Shown: piece by piece, positions 17,711 to 26,849 of the stretch
How the letters are laid out: every line of letters begins with the position of its first letter
Position numbering within the stretch: position 1 is the stretch's first letter
Assembly (NCBI GenBank): GCA_949519155.1
Contig: CATIQU010000005.1
Location: 52,073-116,072 of the forward strand
From: Polaribacter sp. SA4-10
GTDB lineage: Bacteria > Bacteroidota > Bacteroidia > Flavobacteriales > Flavobacteriaceae
DNA length: 64,000 nt
Direction: 5' to 3'
The notes under the pieces: model-generated
Databases searched by the model: none
What the model saw: only the letters and a program-made list of their open reading frames with translations
What the model was told of the DNA's origin: nothing
Translations under genes and position numbers: made by a program

Positions 17711-18420
17711 TGAACTTTAAGTATTTTGTTTTTTTTGGGGTTTTTGCGATTTCCACATCTCTTTTTTCACAAAATAAACGTGTAGAAAATTTACCTACTT
17801 TCGACAAAAAAAAAATACACTTTGGGTTTTATTTGGGGTTAAATCAAAATGATTTTAAGCTAAACATCAAGAAAAATTCTTTTGGTGTTGCACCTGGTAA
17901 TATTTTAGTAGAACCAACAACGGGCTTTAATGTTGGTATCATTGTAGATTTAAGATTGCATAAAAATTTAAACTTGCGTTTTGAACCAGGTTTAATAAGT
18001 AATACCAAGAAAATCATATTCAATTACTTAGACGAACCCAAAGACAGCGTCAGAGATGTGAGTTCAACGTTCCTGCATATTCCATTGGTTTTTAAAATGA
18101 GTACAGACAAATATCGCAACATTCGCCCGTATCTACTAGCAGGTGTCTCATATGATCTAAATCTCTCAAGTAATGAAAGAAATCAAGATGATAATACTGC
18201 CGGCGAGTTCAGAATGAAAACGCATAATTTCATGTATGAATTAGGAATTGGAATTGATATTTACCTTCATTACTTCAAGTTTTCTCCTTCAATAAGAGGT
18301 GTTTTTGCAATAAATAATGAAATAAAATACGACAACGTTGCAAATGGTGCTAGCCAATGGACGGATCCAATTAATTTTCTAGGAACACGAGGGCTTTTCT
18401 TAAACTTGGCATTTGAATAA
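17710..18420 (+). CDS. porT: PorT-type outer-membrane beta-barrel, type IX secretion
   Basis: 236 residues with a signal peptide (to about residue 20, LFSQN) and an eight-strand-type barrel. The wording KKIHFGFYLGLNQNDF...TGFNVGIIVDLRLHKNLNLRFEPGL matches PorT, an essential component of the type IX secretion system that exports adhesins and gliding motility proteins. The ubiE-porT arrangement is conserved in flavobacteria and supports the call over a generic PorT-family barrel. Translation is coupled to ubiE. It converges with the TrmH gene 23 bases away without a visible terminator. Confidence 0.87.
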   Translation: MNFKYFVFFGVFAISTSLFSQNKRVENLPTFDKKKIHFGFYLGLNQNDFKLNIKKNSFGVAPGNILVEPTTGFNVGIIVDLRLHKNLNLRFEPGLISNTKKIIFNYLDEPKDSVRDVSSTFLHIPLVFKMSTDKYRNIRPYLLAGVSYDLNLSSNERNQDDNTAGEFRMKTHNFMYELGIGIDIYLHYFKFSPSIRGVFAINNEIKYDNVANGASQWTDPINFLGTRGLFLNLAFE

Positions 18421-18443
18421 TCCTTCGGTGTTTGGATTGAAAG

Positions 18444-19181
18444 CTACGAAGCGTTACTCCTTTTAAATTCACTTAATAAGATAGCCGTTGCGGTAGCCAC
18501 GTTTAAACTTTCTGTTTCTTGCAGCTCTCCAAATCTTGGAATCGAAATTTTATGGGTAACTAAATTCCTTATGGAATCAGAGATACCATTTGCTTCATTT
18601 CCCATAATTAAAACAGCTTCTTTTGGTAGGGAAGAAGCATACACATTACTGCCCTCCATATTAGCAATAAAAACAGGGAGTTTTGTCTCTTTAATATAAG
18701 GATGTAAATCTGCATAAACAATAGAAACTCTTGTTAATGAACCCATAGAGGCTTGCACAACTTTCTGATTAAAGGCATCTACCGTATCTAAAGAACAGAC
18801 CAATTGAGTAACTCCAAACCAATCACATAAACGAATGATCGTTCCTAAATTTCCAGGATCATTTATAGCGTCTAAAGCCAAAATGAGTCCATTTTCTTTT
18901 AAACTTGTTACTTCTGGAAATTCGAAAATTGCGAATACCTTATTAGGCGTTTTTAATTTACTAATCTTTTTTAGTTCTTTTTCAGAGATAGCTATCACTT
19001 TATTCTTTTCAACGGCACAAATAAAATCGTCTGTACAGAAAAGCAAATGAACCTTATAGTTGGCATCTAGAATTTCTTCAACTACTTTTATGCCTTCAGC
19101 AATAAATAATTGATGCTTTATACGATACTTTTTTTGCGATAAACTTGTTATAAGTTTAAGTTGATTTTTAGAAATACTCAT
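18444..19181 (-). CDS. TrmH/SpoU-family RNA 2'-O-methyltransferase
   Basis: 245 residues. An N-terminal substrate-binding domain (about 1-90) precedes a SPOUT catalytic domain with all three motifs: ALDAINDPGNLGTIIRLCDW (motif 1), MGNEANGIS (motif 2) and IPRFGELQETESLNVATAT (motif 3, with the knot). It methylates a ribose in tRNA or rRNA using SAM; the target nucleotide cannot be decided here. It is transcribed divergently from tamL, with the two starts 69 bases apart. Confidence 0.92.
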   Translation of the reverse strand: MSISKNQLKLITSLSQKKYRIKHQLFIAEGIKVVEEILDANYKVHLLFCTDDFICAVEKNKVIAISEKELKKISKLKTPNKVFAIFEFPEVTSLKENGLILALDAINDPGNLGTIIRLCDWFGVTQLVCSLDTVDAFNQKVVQASMGSLTRVSIVYADLHPYIKETKLPVFIANMEGSNVYASSLPKEAVLIMGNEANGISDSIRNLVTHKISIPRFGELQETESLNVATATAILLSEFKRSNAS

Positions 19182-19234
19182 TAATTGATTCTAATTGAAA
19201 ATATACCATGGAAAAATACTATTTTTGAAACAAA

Positions 19235-19242
19235 TAGTTTTG
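19235..19242 (+). promoter_or_regulatory. -7 box very close to the tamL start
   Basis: TAGTTTTG matches TAnnTTTG and ends only 8 bases before the ATG at 19251, implying a very short or absent 5' UTR. It lies within the longer reading frame that starts at 19185, which argues against that upstream start. Confidence 0.5.
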
Positions 19243-19250
19243 CAAACTTA

Positions 19251-21737
19251 ATGAAAAAACTCTCTCTTTTTTTCTTACTCTTTATTCTTTTTGCTTCTTG
19301 CAATTCTACAAAGCATGTTGCCGAAAACGAACAGCTACTCACAAAAAACTATATTTATGTTGACAGCGTTAGAAACACAAGTGGTGAGCTTCAAAAATAC
19401 GTTCTTCAAAAGCCGAATCCGCGCTTTTTAAGTTTACCTTTTGGCTTGTATTTTCATAATATGGGAAATCACAAAAAACCAAAAACAGCCAAAGATTGGG
19501 GTAAAAAAAATAGAGGTACTTATCATTTGATCAAAAATATATTTTCAGAAAAACAAAGTATTGCTTATGCAAACACACTTATAGGTCTTAATAATTGGCT
19601 TTTGGCATATGATGAACCTGCCATTTTAAACAAAGGAAAAATATCAAAAACTGCCGACAATTTATTGGCATACTATAAAACTCAAGGTTATTTTGAAGCG
19701 AGTGTAAATACTCTCATAAATGATTCTTCGAAACCAAAAAAAGCAACCGTTGGGTATTATATAGAATCTGGAAAACCTACGTTTTTAGATACTATTTCGG
19801 TAAAAATAGAATCCCCTATTTTAGATTCCATTTACAAAAACTCTTTACAAATTTCTCTCTTAAAGGAAGGAAATCAGTATAAAAATCAAACCTTTATTGA
19901 TGAAGCGAAACAGGTTATTAAACTCTACCGGAATAATGGAATTTATCATTTTGCTGAAAACTACCTAGGTTTTTATGTTGACTCTACAAGAACAGACCAC
20001 AAAACAAATGTTGATTTTATCATTTCGGGTGACCGGATTATTGAAGAAAACGGCACTTATATTAACAAACCTTTTAATGTCCAAAAAATTAAAGAAGTAA
20101 CGGTAATCACAGATTATTCTTTTCTTAAAAAGGAAGAAACTTACAAAGACACCGTTTCATATAAAGGAATTCAATTTATTGCTTATGACAAGGTAAGATA
20201 CAATCCGAAACACCTTGCTGAATCTATTTTCTTAAAACCGGGTGGCATCTATAAGGACACTTTAAGAAACTTGACAAGAAACCACTTAAAGTCTCTCAAA
20301 AATTTTAAATCTACCAGCATTAAATTTAAAGAGCTAAATGATAAGGAATTAAAAATGAATATTCTTTTAACGCCTATTGAAAAATATACTTTGGGCTTTG
20401 AAACTGAATTGACACATTCTAACATTAGAAATATTGGTACTTCTGCAAAATTTTCTATTACGGATCGAAATGCTTTTAAAGGTGCCGAATTATTAAAAGT
20501 ATCATTACTAGGCTCTTGGTTTAATTCGAACAATGGTCCTGGTTGGGAGTTTGGAGGAGATGTTTCTGTTGAAATTCCAAGATTTGTAGCCCCTTTTGGG
20601 TTGAGTAAATTAGTTCCTAAAGAAATGTCTCCAAGAACGCTTTTTTCTATAGGTTCTAGTGTGCAAAAGAATATTGGCTTAGATCGGCAAACTTTTACGC
20701 TGTTTTCTGATTATAAATGGCAATACAATGCTCAAAAGACTATTCAATTAGAGATATTTAACACACAGTACATTCAAAATCAAAATATTAACGAATACTT
20801 TAATGTATATAGTTCTGAATTCACCAATTTAACAAAAGTTGCTCGAGACTATAAAGAGGATCAGGCTTACAACTTCCCAAATGATGCAACAAGGGCTCAG
20901 GAAACATTACGATTAATGAACGAAGTTGCTACCAGCAGTACTTTTCAAGCAACAAATTTAGAAGCATTTAACAACAACTTAAATATTTTAAACCGCTATA
21001 ACATTATTACTTCAGACTTCTTAATACCCACCATTGCGTATTCTTACACCTACAACAATCAATCAAATTTTAAAGACAATAGTTTTTCATTTTTTAAAGT
21101 ACGTATTGCAAATTCAGGAAATATTTTAGGATTGCTTTCTAAAAATAAAAACGCCAACAATAAAAAAACATTTTTAAACATTCCATTAGCACAGTATTTT
21201 AAGACAGATCTTGAGTATAAGAAATTTTGGGATGTTGGCGGAACTTCTGTAATAGGAATTCGTAGTTTTTTGGGCGCAATATTCACCTATGATAATTCTT
21301 CGGTTCCTTTTACGAAAAGTTATTTCGCCGGAGGTTCAAACGACATTCGAGCTTGGCAAACATATGAATTAGGTCCAGGAAGAAGAAATACGGGTCTAGA
21401 ATATAATATTGGAAGTTTAAAATTTTTAATGAGTATAGAGTATCGATTTGATATTGTCGCAAAACTAAAAGGGGCGGTTTTTGCGGATGCTGGAAATATT
21501 TGGGACATTACCAACTCCTCTTTTGTAGATAGTGAGGCAAAATTTAATGGACTTTTATCATTCAATGATTTTGCAGTTGGAACTGGTTTTGGAGTTCGTT
21601 ATGATTTAAATTTTTTAATTTTTCGTTTTGATATTGGCTTTAAAACTCACGAACCTTATTTAAAAGAAAATAAGTGGTTTAGAAACTATAATTTTTCAAG
21701 TGCAGTTTATAATGTTGGAATTAACTACCCGTTTTAA
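19251..21737 (+). CDS. tamL: TamL-type BamA/TamA-family outer-membrane lipoprotein
   Basis: 828 residues. The signal peptide ends in a lipobox (FASCNS), then come POTRA-like domains (about 60-400) and a 16-strand barrel with the surface-antigen signature (FAGGSNDIRAWQTYELGPG near residue 700) and a C-terminal strand VYNVGINYPF. In Bacteroidota the lipidated TamA-like protein TamL works with TamB in outer-membrane assembly. The start at 19251 is preferred over 19185 because the lipoprotein signal begins there and a -7 promoter box lies just upstream. The neighbour diverging from it is a TrmH gene, a common flavobacterial arrangement. Confidence 0.88.
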   Translation: MKKLSLFFLLFILFASCNSTKHVAENEQLLTKNYIYVDSVRNTSGELQKYVLQKPNPRFLSLPFGLYFHNMGNHKKPKTAKDWGKKNRGTYHLIKNIFSEKQSIAYANTLIGLNNWLLAYDEPAILNKGKISKTADNLLAYYKTQGYFEASVNTLINDSSKPKKATVGYYIESGKPTFLDTISVKIESPILDSIYKNSLQISLLKEGNQYKNQTFIDEAKQVIKLYRNNGIYHFAENYLGFYVDSTRTDHKTNVDFIISGDRIIEENGTYINKPFNVQKIKEVTVITDYSFLKKEETYKDTVSYKGIQFIAYDKVRYNPKHLAESIFLKPGGIYKDTLRNLTRNHLKSLKNFKSTSIKFKELNDKELKMNILLTPIEKYTLGFETELTHSNIRNIGTSAKFSITDRNAFKGAELLKVSLLGSWFNSNNGPGWEFGGDVSVEIPRFVAPFGLSKLVPKEMSPRTLFSIGSSVQKNIGLDRQTFTLFSDYKWQYNAQKTIQLEIFNTQYIQNQNINEYFNVYSSEFTNLTKVARDYKEDQAYNFPNDATRAQETLRLMNEVATSSTFQATNLEAFNNNLNILNRYNIITSDFLIPTIAYSYTYNNQSNFKDNSFSFFKVRIANSGNILGLLSKNKNANNKKTFLNIPLAQYFKTDLEYKKFWDVGGTSVIGIRSFLGAIFTYDNSSVPFTKSYFAGGSNDIRAWQTYELGPGRRNTGLEYNIGSLKFLMSIEYRFDIVAKLKGAVFADAGNIWDITNSSFVDSEAKFNGLLSFNDFAVGTGFGVRYDLNFLIFRFDIGFKTHEPYLKENKWFRNYNFSSAVYNVGINYPF

Positions 21738-21783
21738 AGAGATTCTTAAGAGACTAAAACGTATTCGTAAACTACTTGTTTTT

Positions 21784-21816
21784 TTTGATTTTTACATAAA
21801 AAAACATGTAATTTTG
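21784..21816 (+). promoter_or_regulatory. fbaA promoter
   Basis: -33 TTTG at 21784-21787, 21-base spacer, -7 TAATTTTG at 21809-21816; ATG 28 bases downstream. Confidence 0.7.
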
Positions 21817-21844
21817 TATTCAAATAAAACTAAAAACATTTTTT

Positions 21845-22903
21845 ATGATTCAACCAGGAGTTGCCACAGGTAAAGAAGTTCAAGAAATATTTAATTTAGC
21901 AAAAGAAAAAGCATTTGCTATTCCTGCTGTAAACGTAGTTGGTTCTAGTACAATCAACGCCGTTTTGGAAACTGCAAAAGATTTAAATGCTCCTGTTATT
22001 ATTCAATTTTCGAATGGTGGTGCGCAATTTAATGCGGGTAAAGGTTTGTCAAACGAAAATGAAAAAGCAGCGATTGCTGGTGCAGTTGCAGGCGCAAAGC
22101 ACATTCATGAATTGGCTGTTGTATATGGGGTTCCTGTAATTTTACATACCGACCACGCAGCAAAAAAATTACTACCTTGGATTGATGGTTTGTTAGACGC
22201 ATCTGAAAAGCACTTTGCCGAAACAGGTAAGTCTTTGTATAGCTCTCACATGATCGATTTATCTGAAGAACCTTTAGAGGAAAATATCGAGATTTGTAAA
22301 AAGTATTTATCTCGAATGAGTAAAATTGGGATGACCTTAGAAATTGAATTGGGAATTACCGGAGGTGAAGAAGATGGTGTAGACAATTCTGATGTTGATG
22401 TTTCTAAATTATACACACAACCTGAAGAAGTTGCCTATGCGTATGAAGAGTTACTAAAAGTATCTCCTCAATTTACAATTGCCGCTGCTTTTGGAAACGT
22501 CCATGGAGTTTATAAGCCAGGAAACGTAAAATTAACACCAAAAATCTTAAAGAACTCTCAAGAATACATTTCAAAAAAATACAATGTTCCACATAATACA
22601 ATTGATTTTGTATTTCATGGTGGTTCTGGTTCTTCAGTAGAAGAAATTAGAGAAGCTATTGGTTATGGAACTATTAAAATGAATATTGACACCGATCTAC
22701 AATATGCATTTACAGAAGGAATTCGCGATTACATGATAAGCAAACAAGCCTATGTTTCTTCTCAAATTGGAAACCCTGATGGAGCAGAGCAGCCAAATAA
22801 AAAATATTACGATCCAAGAAAATGGTTGCGTGATGGTGAACAAACTTTCAAAGCGCGTTTAAAACAAGCATTTGAGGATCTAAACAATGTAAACACATTA
22901 TAA
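21845..22903 (+). CDS. fbaA: Class II fructose-bisphosphate aldolase
   Basis: 352 residues, E. coli FbaA-like length. It cleaves or forms fructose-1,6-bisphosphate using Zn. Seen: ILHTDHAAKKLLPW with the catalytic Asp and first Zn His near residue 102, EIELGITGGEEDGVD, GNVHGVYKPG (Zn His), FVFHGGSGSS (Zn His) and NIDTDLQYAF. It acts in glycolysis and gluconeogenesis; fbp lies about 17 kb away in the window. It has its own strong promoter and terminator and is monocistronic. Confidence 0.97.
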   Translation: MIQPGVATGKEVQEIFNLAKEKAFAIPAVNVVGSSTINAVLETAKDLNAPVIIQFSNGGAQFNAGKGLSNENEKAAIAGAVAGAKHIHELAVVYGVPVILHTDHAAKKLLPWIDGLLDASEKHFAETGKSLYSSHMIDLSEEPLEENIEICKKYLSRMSKIGMTLEIELGITGGEEDGVDNSDVDVSKLYTQPEEVAYAYEELLKVSPQFTIAAAFGNVHGVYKPGNVKLTPKILKNSQEYISKKYNVPHNTIDFVFHGGSGSSVEEIREAIGYGTIKMNIDTDLQYAFTEGIRDYMISKQAYVSSQIGNPDGAEQPNKKYYDPRKWLRDGEQTFKARLKQAFEDLNNVNTL

Positions 22904-22926
22904 ATTTACATTTAATATCTTTTTTT

Positions 22927-22961
22927 AAAAAGCATTTTGATATGGTATCAAAATGCTTTTT
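22927..22961 (+). terminator. fbaA terminator
   Basis: A perfect 16-bp stem (AAAAAGCATTTTGATA / TATCAAAATGCTTTTT) with a TGG loop, 23 bases after the fbaA stop. Confidence 0.92.
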
Positions 22962-23013
22962 TCATTAAAAATAGATATCCAAAAAGAAAAAAGGATAGTT
23001 CATAAAAAACTTT

Positions 23014-23021
23014 TACATTTG
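23014..23021 (+). promoter_or_regulatory. -7 box of accD
   Basis: TACATTTG matches TAnnTTTG, 64 bases before the ATG; no clear -33 box. Confidence 0.45.
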
Positions 23022-23085
23022 TGGCTCACTATTTTTTAAAATAGTTGAAAAAATTAGACAAACAACAACATAAATCGAAGGAACT

Positions 23086-23946
23086 ATGGCTTGGTTTAAA
23101 CGTACAGATAAGGGGATACAAACCCCAACAGAGGAAAAAAAAGATACTCCAAAAGGTCTTTGGTATAAAACACCCAGTGGAAAAATTATTGACACTGAAG
23201 AATTAAAAAAGAACTTATATGTAAGCCCAGAAGATGGCTACCATGTAAGAATTGGAAGTAAAGAGTATTTCGAATTGTTTTTTGATGATAATGCGTTTCA
23301 AGAATTGGACGAAAATTTAACTTCAAAAGATCCTTTAAACTTCGAAGACACGAAGAAATATCCAGACCGAGTTAAGGCAGCGCAAGAAAAAACCAATCTA
23401 AAAGATGCCGTTAGAACTGCTGTAGGAAAATCTTTTGGAAAAGAACTCGTTGTTGCAGCGATGGACTTTGCTTTTATTGGCGGTTCTATGGGAAGCGTTG
23501 TTGGAGAAAAAATTGCAAGAGCCATTAACTATTCAATAGAAAATAAGATTCCTTTCTTAATGGTTTCAAAATCTGGTGGTGCACGAATGATGGAAGCGTC
23601 ACTCTCATTAATGCAATTGGTTAAAACCTCTGTAAAACTAGCACAGTTAGCAGAAGCTAAAATTCCGTATATCTCCTTATGTACCGACCCAACAACAGGA
23701 GGAACAACTGCTTCTTTTGCGATGTTAGGAGATATTAATATAGCAGAGCCTAATGCATTAATTGCATTTGCAGGGCCAAGAGTTGTAAAAGACACCACTG
23801 GTAAAGATTTACCAGAAGGATTCCAACGTTCTGAATTTGTGTTAGAGCACGGCTTCCTAGATGGTATCTACGAAAGAAAAAATTTAAAAAAACAAGTAAA
23901 CTTATACATTGATTTAATACAAAATATACCTGTAAGAAATCAATAA
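23086..23946 (+). CDS. accD: Acetyl-CoA carboxylase carboxyltransferase subunit beta
   Basis: 286 residues. It forms the carboxyltransferase with AccA and makes malonyl-CoA for fatty-acid synthesis. The crotonase-like core is intact: [50 protein letters not shown] and [20 protein letters not shown]. The N-terminal zinc ribbon, four Cys in E. coli, has lost every Cys: the matching positions read Thr29, Gly or gap near 32, Ser47 and Asp50, while the surrounding LWYK...[13 protein letters not shown] still aligns. Loss of this ribbon appears to be a lineage feature rather than decay. Confidence 0.96.
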   Translation: MAWFKRTDKGIQTPTEEKKDTPKGLWYKTPSGKIIDTEELKKNLYVSPEDGYHVRIGSKEYFELFFDDNAFQELDENLTSKDPLNFEDTKKYPDRVKAAQEKTNLKDAVRTAVGKSFGKELVVAAMDFAFIGGSMGSVVGEKIARAINYSIENKIPFLMVSKSGGARMMEASLSLMQLVKTSVKLAQLAEAKIPYISLCTDPTTGGTTASFAMLGDINIAEPNALIAFAGPRVVKDTTGKDLPEGFQRSEFVLEHGFLDGIYERKNLKKQVNLYIDLIQNIPVRNQ

Positions 23947-23953
23947 ATAATAT

Positions 23954-23961
23954 TATATTTG
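23954..23961 (+). promoter_or_regulatory. -7 box of rpsO
   Basis: TATATTTG, a perfect TAnnTTTG match just after accD and 55 bases before the rpsO ATG. Confidence 0.5.
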
Positions 23962-24016
23962 CAAAATCAATGGATGTTCCATTGATATACATAATAATCA
24001 TTTAAACAATATTGGC

Positions 24017-24286
24017 ATGTACTTAACTAAAGAAGTAAAAGAAAGCATCTTCGAAAAACACGGTAAAGGAAAAAACGATACCGGTTCTTCAGAAGGTCAA
24101 ATCGCGTTATTTACGCACAGAATTAACCATTTAACTGAGCACTTAAAGAAAAATCGTAAAGATTACAACACAGAGCGTTCATTAGTAATGATGGTTGGTA
24201 AGCGTAGAAGCTTGTTAGATTACTTGAAGAAATCAGAAATCAACAGATATCGTGCGATTATCAAAGAATTAGGAATTAGAAAATAA
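24017..24286 (+). CDS. rpsO: 30S ribosomal protein S15
   Basis: 89 residues, the exact S15 length, with DTGSSEGQIALFTHRINHLTEHLK and the helical MVGKRRSLLDYLKK segment that binds the 16S rRNA three-way junction. A terminator follows directly and pnp lies downstream, the same rpsO-pnp gene order seen in many bacteria. Confidence 0.98.
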   Translation: MYLTKEVKESIFEKHGKGKNDTGSSEGQIALFTHRINHLTEHLKKNRKDYNTERSLVMMVGKRRSLLDYLKKSEINRYRAIIKELGIRK

Positions 24287-24293
24287 TTCTTAC

Positions 24294-24326
24294 AAAAAAG
24301 AGGGGCTATAAACGCGCCTCTTTTTT
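24294..24326 (+). terminator. rpsO terminator
   Basis: Stem AAAAAAGAGG / CCTCTTTTTT with a 13-base loop, beginning 8 bases after the rpsO stop. It separates rpsO from pnp. Confidence 0.82.
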
Positions 24327-24475
24327 ATTACAACAAATTTAAAGCCTGATGCTAACAAGATCAGCAACAAGATAAAAAATCAAGAATAGTAACAGCATTT
24401 TTGAATTTCCATTGCAACAACAGACAACAACACAACAACAACAAACAGTTATTAAAAATTTAGAATTAAAAATTT

Positions 24476-26716
24476 ATGATTCCAAAAGTATTTAGAGAGG
24501 TTATAGACCTTGGAGATGGTAGAGAAATTTCTATCGAGACCGGAAAGTTAGCGAAACAAGCTCATGGAAGTGTTGTTGTGCAGTCAGGAAAATGTATGAT
24601 GTTGTGTACAGTAGTTTCCAATTATGAACAAAAAGATCTTGGTTTTCTACCATTAACAGTAGATTATAGAGAGAAATTTGCAGCTGCAGGACGTTACCCA
24701 GGTGGTTTCTTCAAAAGAGAAGCAAGACCAAGTGACGGAGAGGTATTAACAATGCGTTTAGTAGATCGTGTTTTACGTCCATTATTCCCAAAGGATTATA
24801 CTGCAGAAACGCAAGTGATGATTCAGTTAATGTCTCATGACGAAAACGTAATGCCAGATGCAATGGCTGGTTTAGCAGCATCAGCAGCAATTCAATTATC
24901 AGATTTCCCATTTGAATGCGCAATCTCTGAAGCAAGAGTTGGTCGTATCAACGGAGAATTTGTAATCAACCCAACAAGAGCGCAATTAGCAGAATCTGAC
25001 ATCGATATGATGATTGGAGCTTCGGCTGATTCTGTAATGATGGTGGAAGGTGAAATGGATGAAATTTCTGAAGAAGAAATGGCAGACGCAATTAAATTTG
25101 CACACGAAGCAATTAAAGTACAATGTGCCGCTCAAATAAGATTAGCAGAAGCTTTCGGAAAGAAAGAAGTTCGCGAATATGAAGGTGCAAGAGAAGATAA
25201 AGAGTTAGAGAAAAAGGTTCATGATATGGCATACGATAAAGTATATGCTATTGCTGAAGCTGGATCTGCTAAACATGAAAGAACTGCCGCATTTAAAGAA
25301 ATAAAAGCGGACATTAAAGCTACATTTTCTGAAGAAGAATTAGCAGACTATGGTGGTTTAGTTTCAGATTATTATCGCAAAGCTGAAAAAGCAGCCATTA
25401 GAGATTTAACCTTAAATCTAGGGTTGCGTTTAGATGGTCGTAAAACAGATGAAATTAGACCAATCTGGTCAGAAGTTGATTATTTACCATCAGTGCATGG
25501 TTCTTCAATCTTTACTCGTGGAGAAACACAAGCATTAGCGACGGTTACTTTAGGAACTTCTAGAGATGCAAATAAAATAGACATGCCTTCTTATGAAGGT
25601 GAAGAAAATTTCTATTTACATTATAACTTCCCTCCTTTTTGTACAGGTGAAGCGAGACCTATTCGTGGAACATCTCGGAGAGAAGTGGGACATGGTAATT
25701 TGGCACAACGTGGTTTAAAAGGAATGATTCCTGCGGATTGTCCTTATACTGTAAGAGTTGTTTCTGAAGTATTAGAATCAAATGGTTCTTCTTCTATGGC
25801 AACGGTTTGTGCAGGTACAATGGCATTAATGGACGCAGGTGTACAAATGATAAGACCGGTTTCTGGTATTGCAATGGGATTAATTTCTGATGCTGAATCT
25901 GGAAAGTATGCTGTTTTATCTGATATTTTAGGAGATGAAGATCACTTAGGAGATATGGACTTTAAAGTAACGGGTACTGCTGAAGGTATTACGGCTTGTC
26001 AAATGGATATTAAAGTAAAAGGATTGGGTTACGAGATTTTAGTGAATGCATTAAAACAAGCTCGTGAAGGTCGTTTACATATTTTAGGGAAAATTACTGA
26101 AACCATTTCTACTGCAAACGAAGAGGTGAAGGAACATGCTCCAAAAATGATTAACAGAAGAATTCCAAATGAACTTATTGGTGCATTTATTGGACCAGGA
26201 GGGAAACATATTCAGGAATTGCAGAAAGAAACTGGAACTACAATTGTAATTACAGAAGATGCAGTTACTGAAGAAGGAATTATTGAAATATTAGGAACAG
26301 ATCCTGCAGGAATTGAACAAGTAATCACTCGCATCGAGTCAATGCTTTTCAAACCAGTTGTAGGAAGTGCTTATGAAGTAAAGGTAATTAAAATGTTAGA
26401 TTTTGGTGCCGTTGTAGAATATGCTGAAGCTCCAGGAAATGAAGTTTTATTACACGTAAGTGAATTGGCTTGGGAACGTACAGAAAATGTTTCTGACGTT
26501 GTGAAAATGGGCGATGTTTTTGATGTGAAGTACTTTGGTTTAGACCCAAGAACTCGTAAAGAAAAAGTTTCTCGTAAGGCATTGTTACCAAAACCAGAAG
26601 GATATGTAGCAAGACCACCAAGAGATGACAAACGTTCTGGTGGACGTGATAACAGAAGCAGAGATACTCGCGGACGTGATGACAGAAAACCAAGAGAACC
26701 AAGAAAAGAAGAATAA
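24476..26716 (+). CDS. pnp: Polyribonucleotide nucleotidyltransferase (PNPase)
   Basis: 746 residues: two RNase PH domains (about 1-230 and 310-540) around an all-alpha linker, a KH domain with [11 protein letters not shown] (about 575) and an S1 domain (about 620-690). The second RNase PH domain has [13 protein letters not shown] and [17 protein letters not shown] motifs. It degrades RNA 3' to 5' with phosphate. The last 30 residues are an Arg/Asp-rich disordered tail with RGRDDRK-type repeats, likely to bind RNA or protein. A 149-base leader lies between the rpsO terminator and the start. Confidence 0.97.
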   Translation: MIPKVFREVIDLGDGREISIETGKLAKQAHGSVVVQSGKCMMLCTVVSNYEQKDLGFLPLTVDYREKFAAAGRYPGGFFKREARPSDGEVLTMRLVDRVLRPLFPKDYTAETQVMIQLMSHDENVMPDAMAGLAASAAIQLSDFPFECAISEARVGRINGEFVINPTRAQLAESDIDMMIGASADSVMMVEGEMDEISEEEMADAIKFAHEAIKVQCAAQIRLAEAFGKKEVREYEGAREDKELEKKVHDMAYDKVYAIAEAGSAKHERTAAFKEIKADIKATFSEEELADYGGLVSDYYRKAEKAAIRDLTLNLGLRLDGRKTDEIRPIWSEVDYLPSVHGSSIFTRGETQALATVTLGTSRDANKIDMPSYEGEENFYLHYNFPPFCTGEARPIRGTSRREVGHGNLAQRGLKGMIPADCPYTVRVVSEVLESNGSSSMATVCAGTMALMDAGVQMIRPVSGIAMGLISDAESGKYAVLSDILGDEDHLGDMDFKVTGTAEGITACQMDIKVKGLGYEILVNALKQAREGRLHILGKITETISTANEEVKEHAPKMINRRIPNELIGAFIGPGGKHIQELQKETGTTIVITEDAVTEEGIIEILGTDPAGIEQVITRIESMLFKPVVGSAYEVKVIKMLDFGAVVEYAEAPGNEVLLHVSELAWERTENVSDVVKMGDVFDVKYFGLDPRTRKEKVSRKALLPKPEGYVARPPRDDKRSGGRDNRSRDTRGRDDRKPREPRKEE

Positions 26717-26736
26717 ACTCTTTTTTAATTGATATT

Positions 26737-26766
26737 AAAAATCGCCAACAAATGTTGGCGATTTTT
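26737..26766 (+). terminator. pnp terminator
   Basis: A perfect 14-bp stem (AAAAATCGCCAACA / TGTTGGCGATTTTT) with an AA loop and a T-run. Confidence 0.93.
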
Positions 26767-26849
26767 TTGTGCTTTTTCGTTTCTTTGTTAAAAACAATTT
26801 AGACTTCACTGGTTTCTAAAATCTGTGACGTTTTATAAAAAATATTTTT

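Noticed and set aside
19185..19250. Longer start for tamL
   Set aside because: It would place residues before the lipoprotein signal peptide and overlaps the -7 promoter box.
24327..24475. Possible riboswitch or autoregulatory leader before pnp
   Set aside because: The 149-base leader contains only a weak CTGA/TCAG pairing and AC-rich sequence; no recognisable riboswitch core.
26388..26702. Minus-strand frame rich in His/Val over the pnp tail
   Set aside because: Mirror of the Arg/Asp-rich disordered tail of PNPase; no start context.
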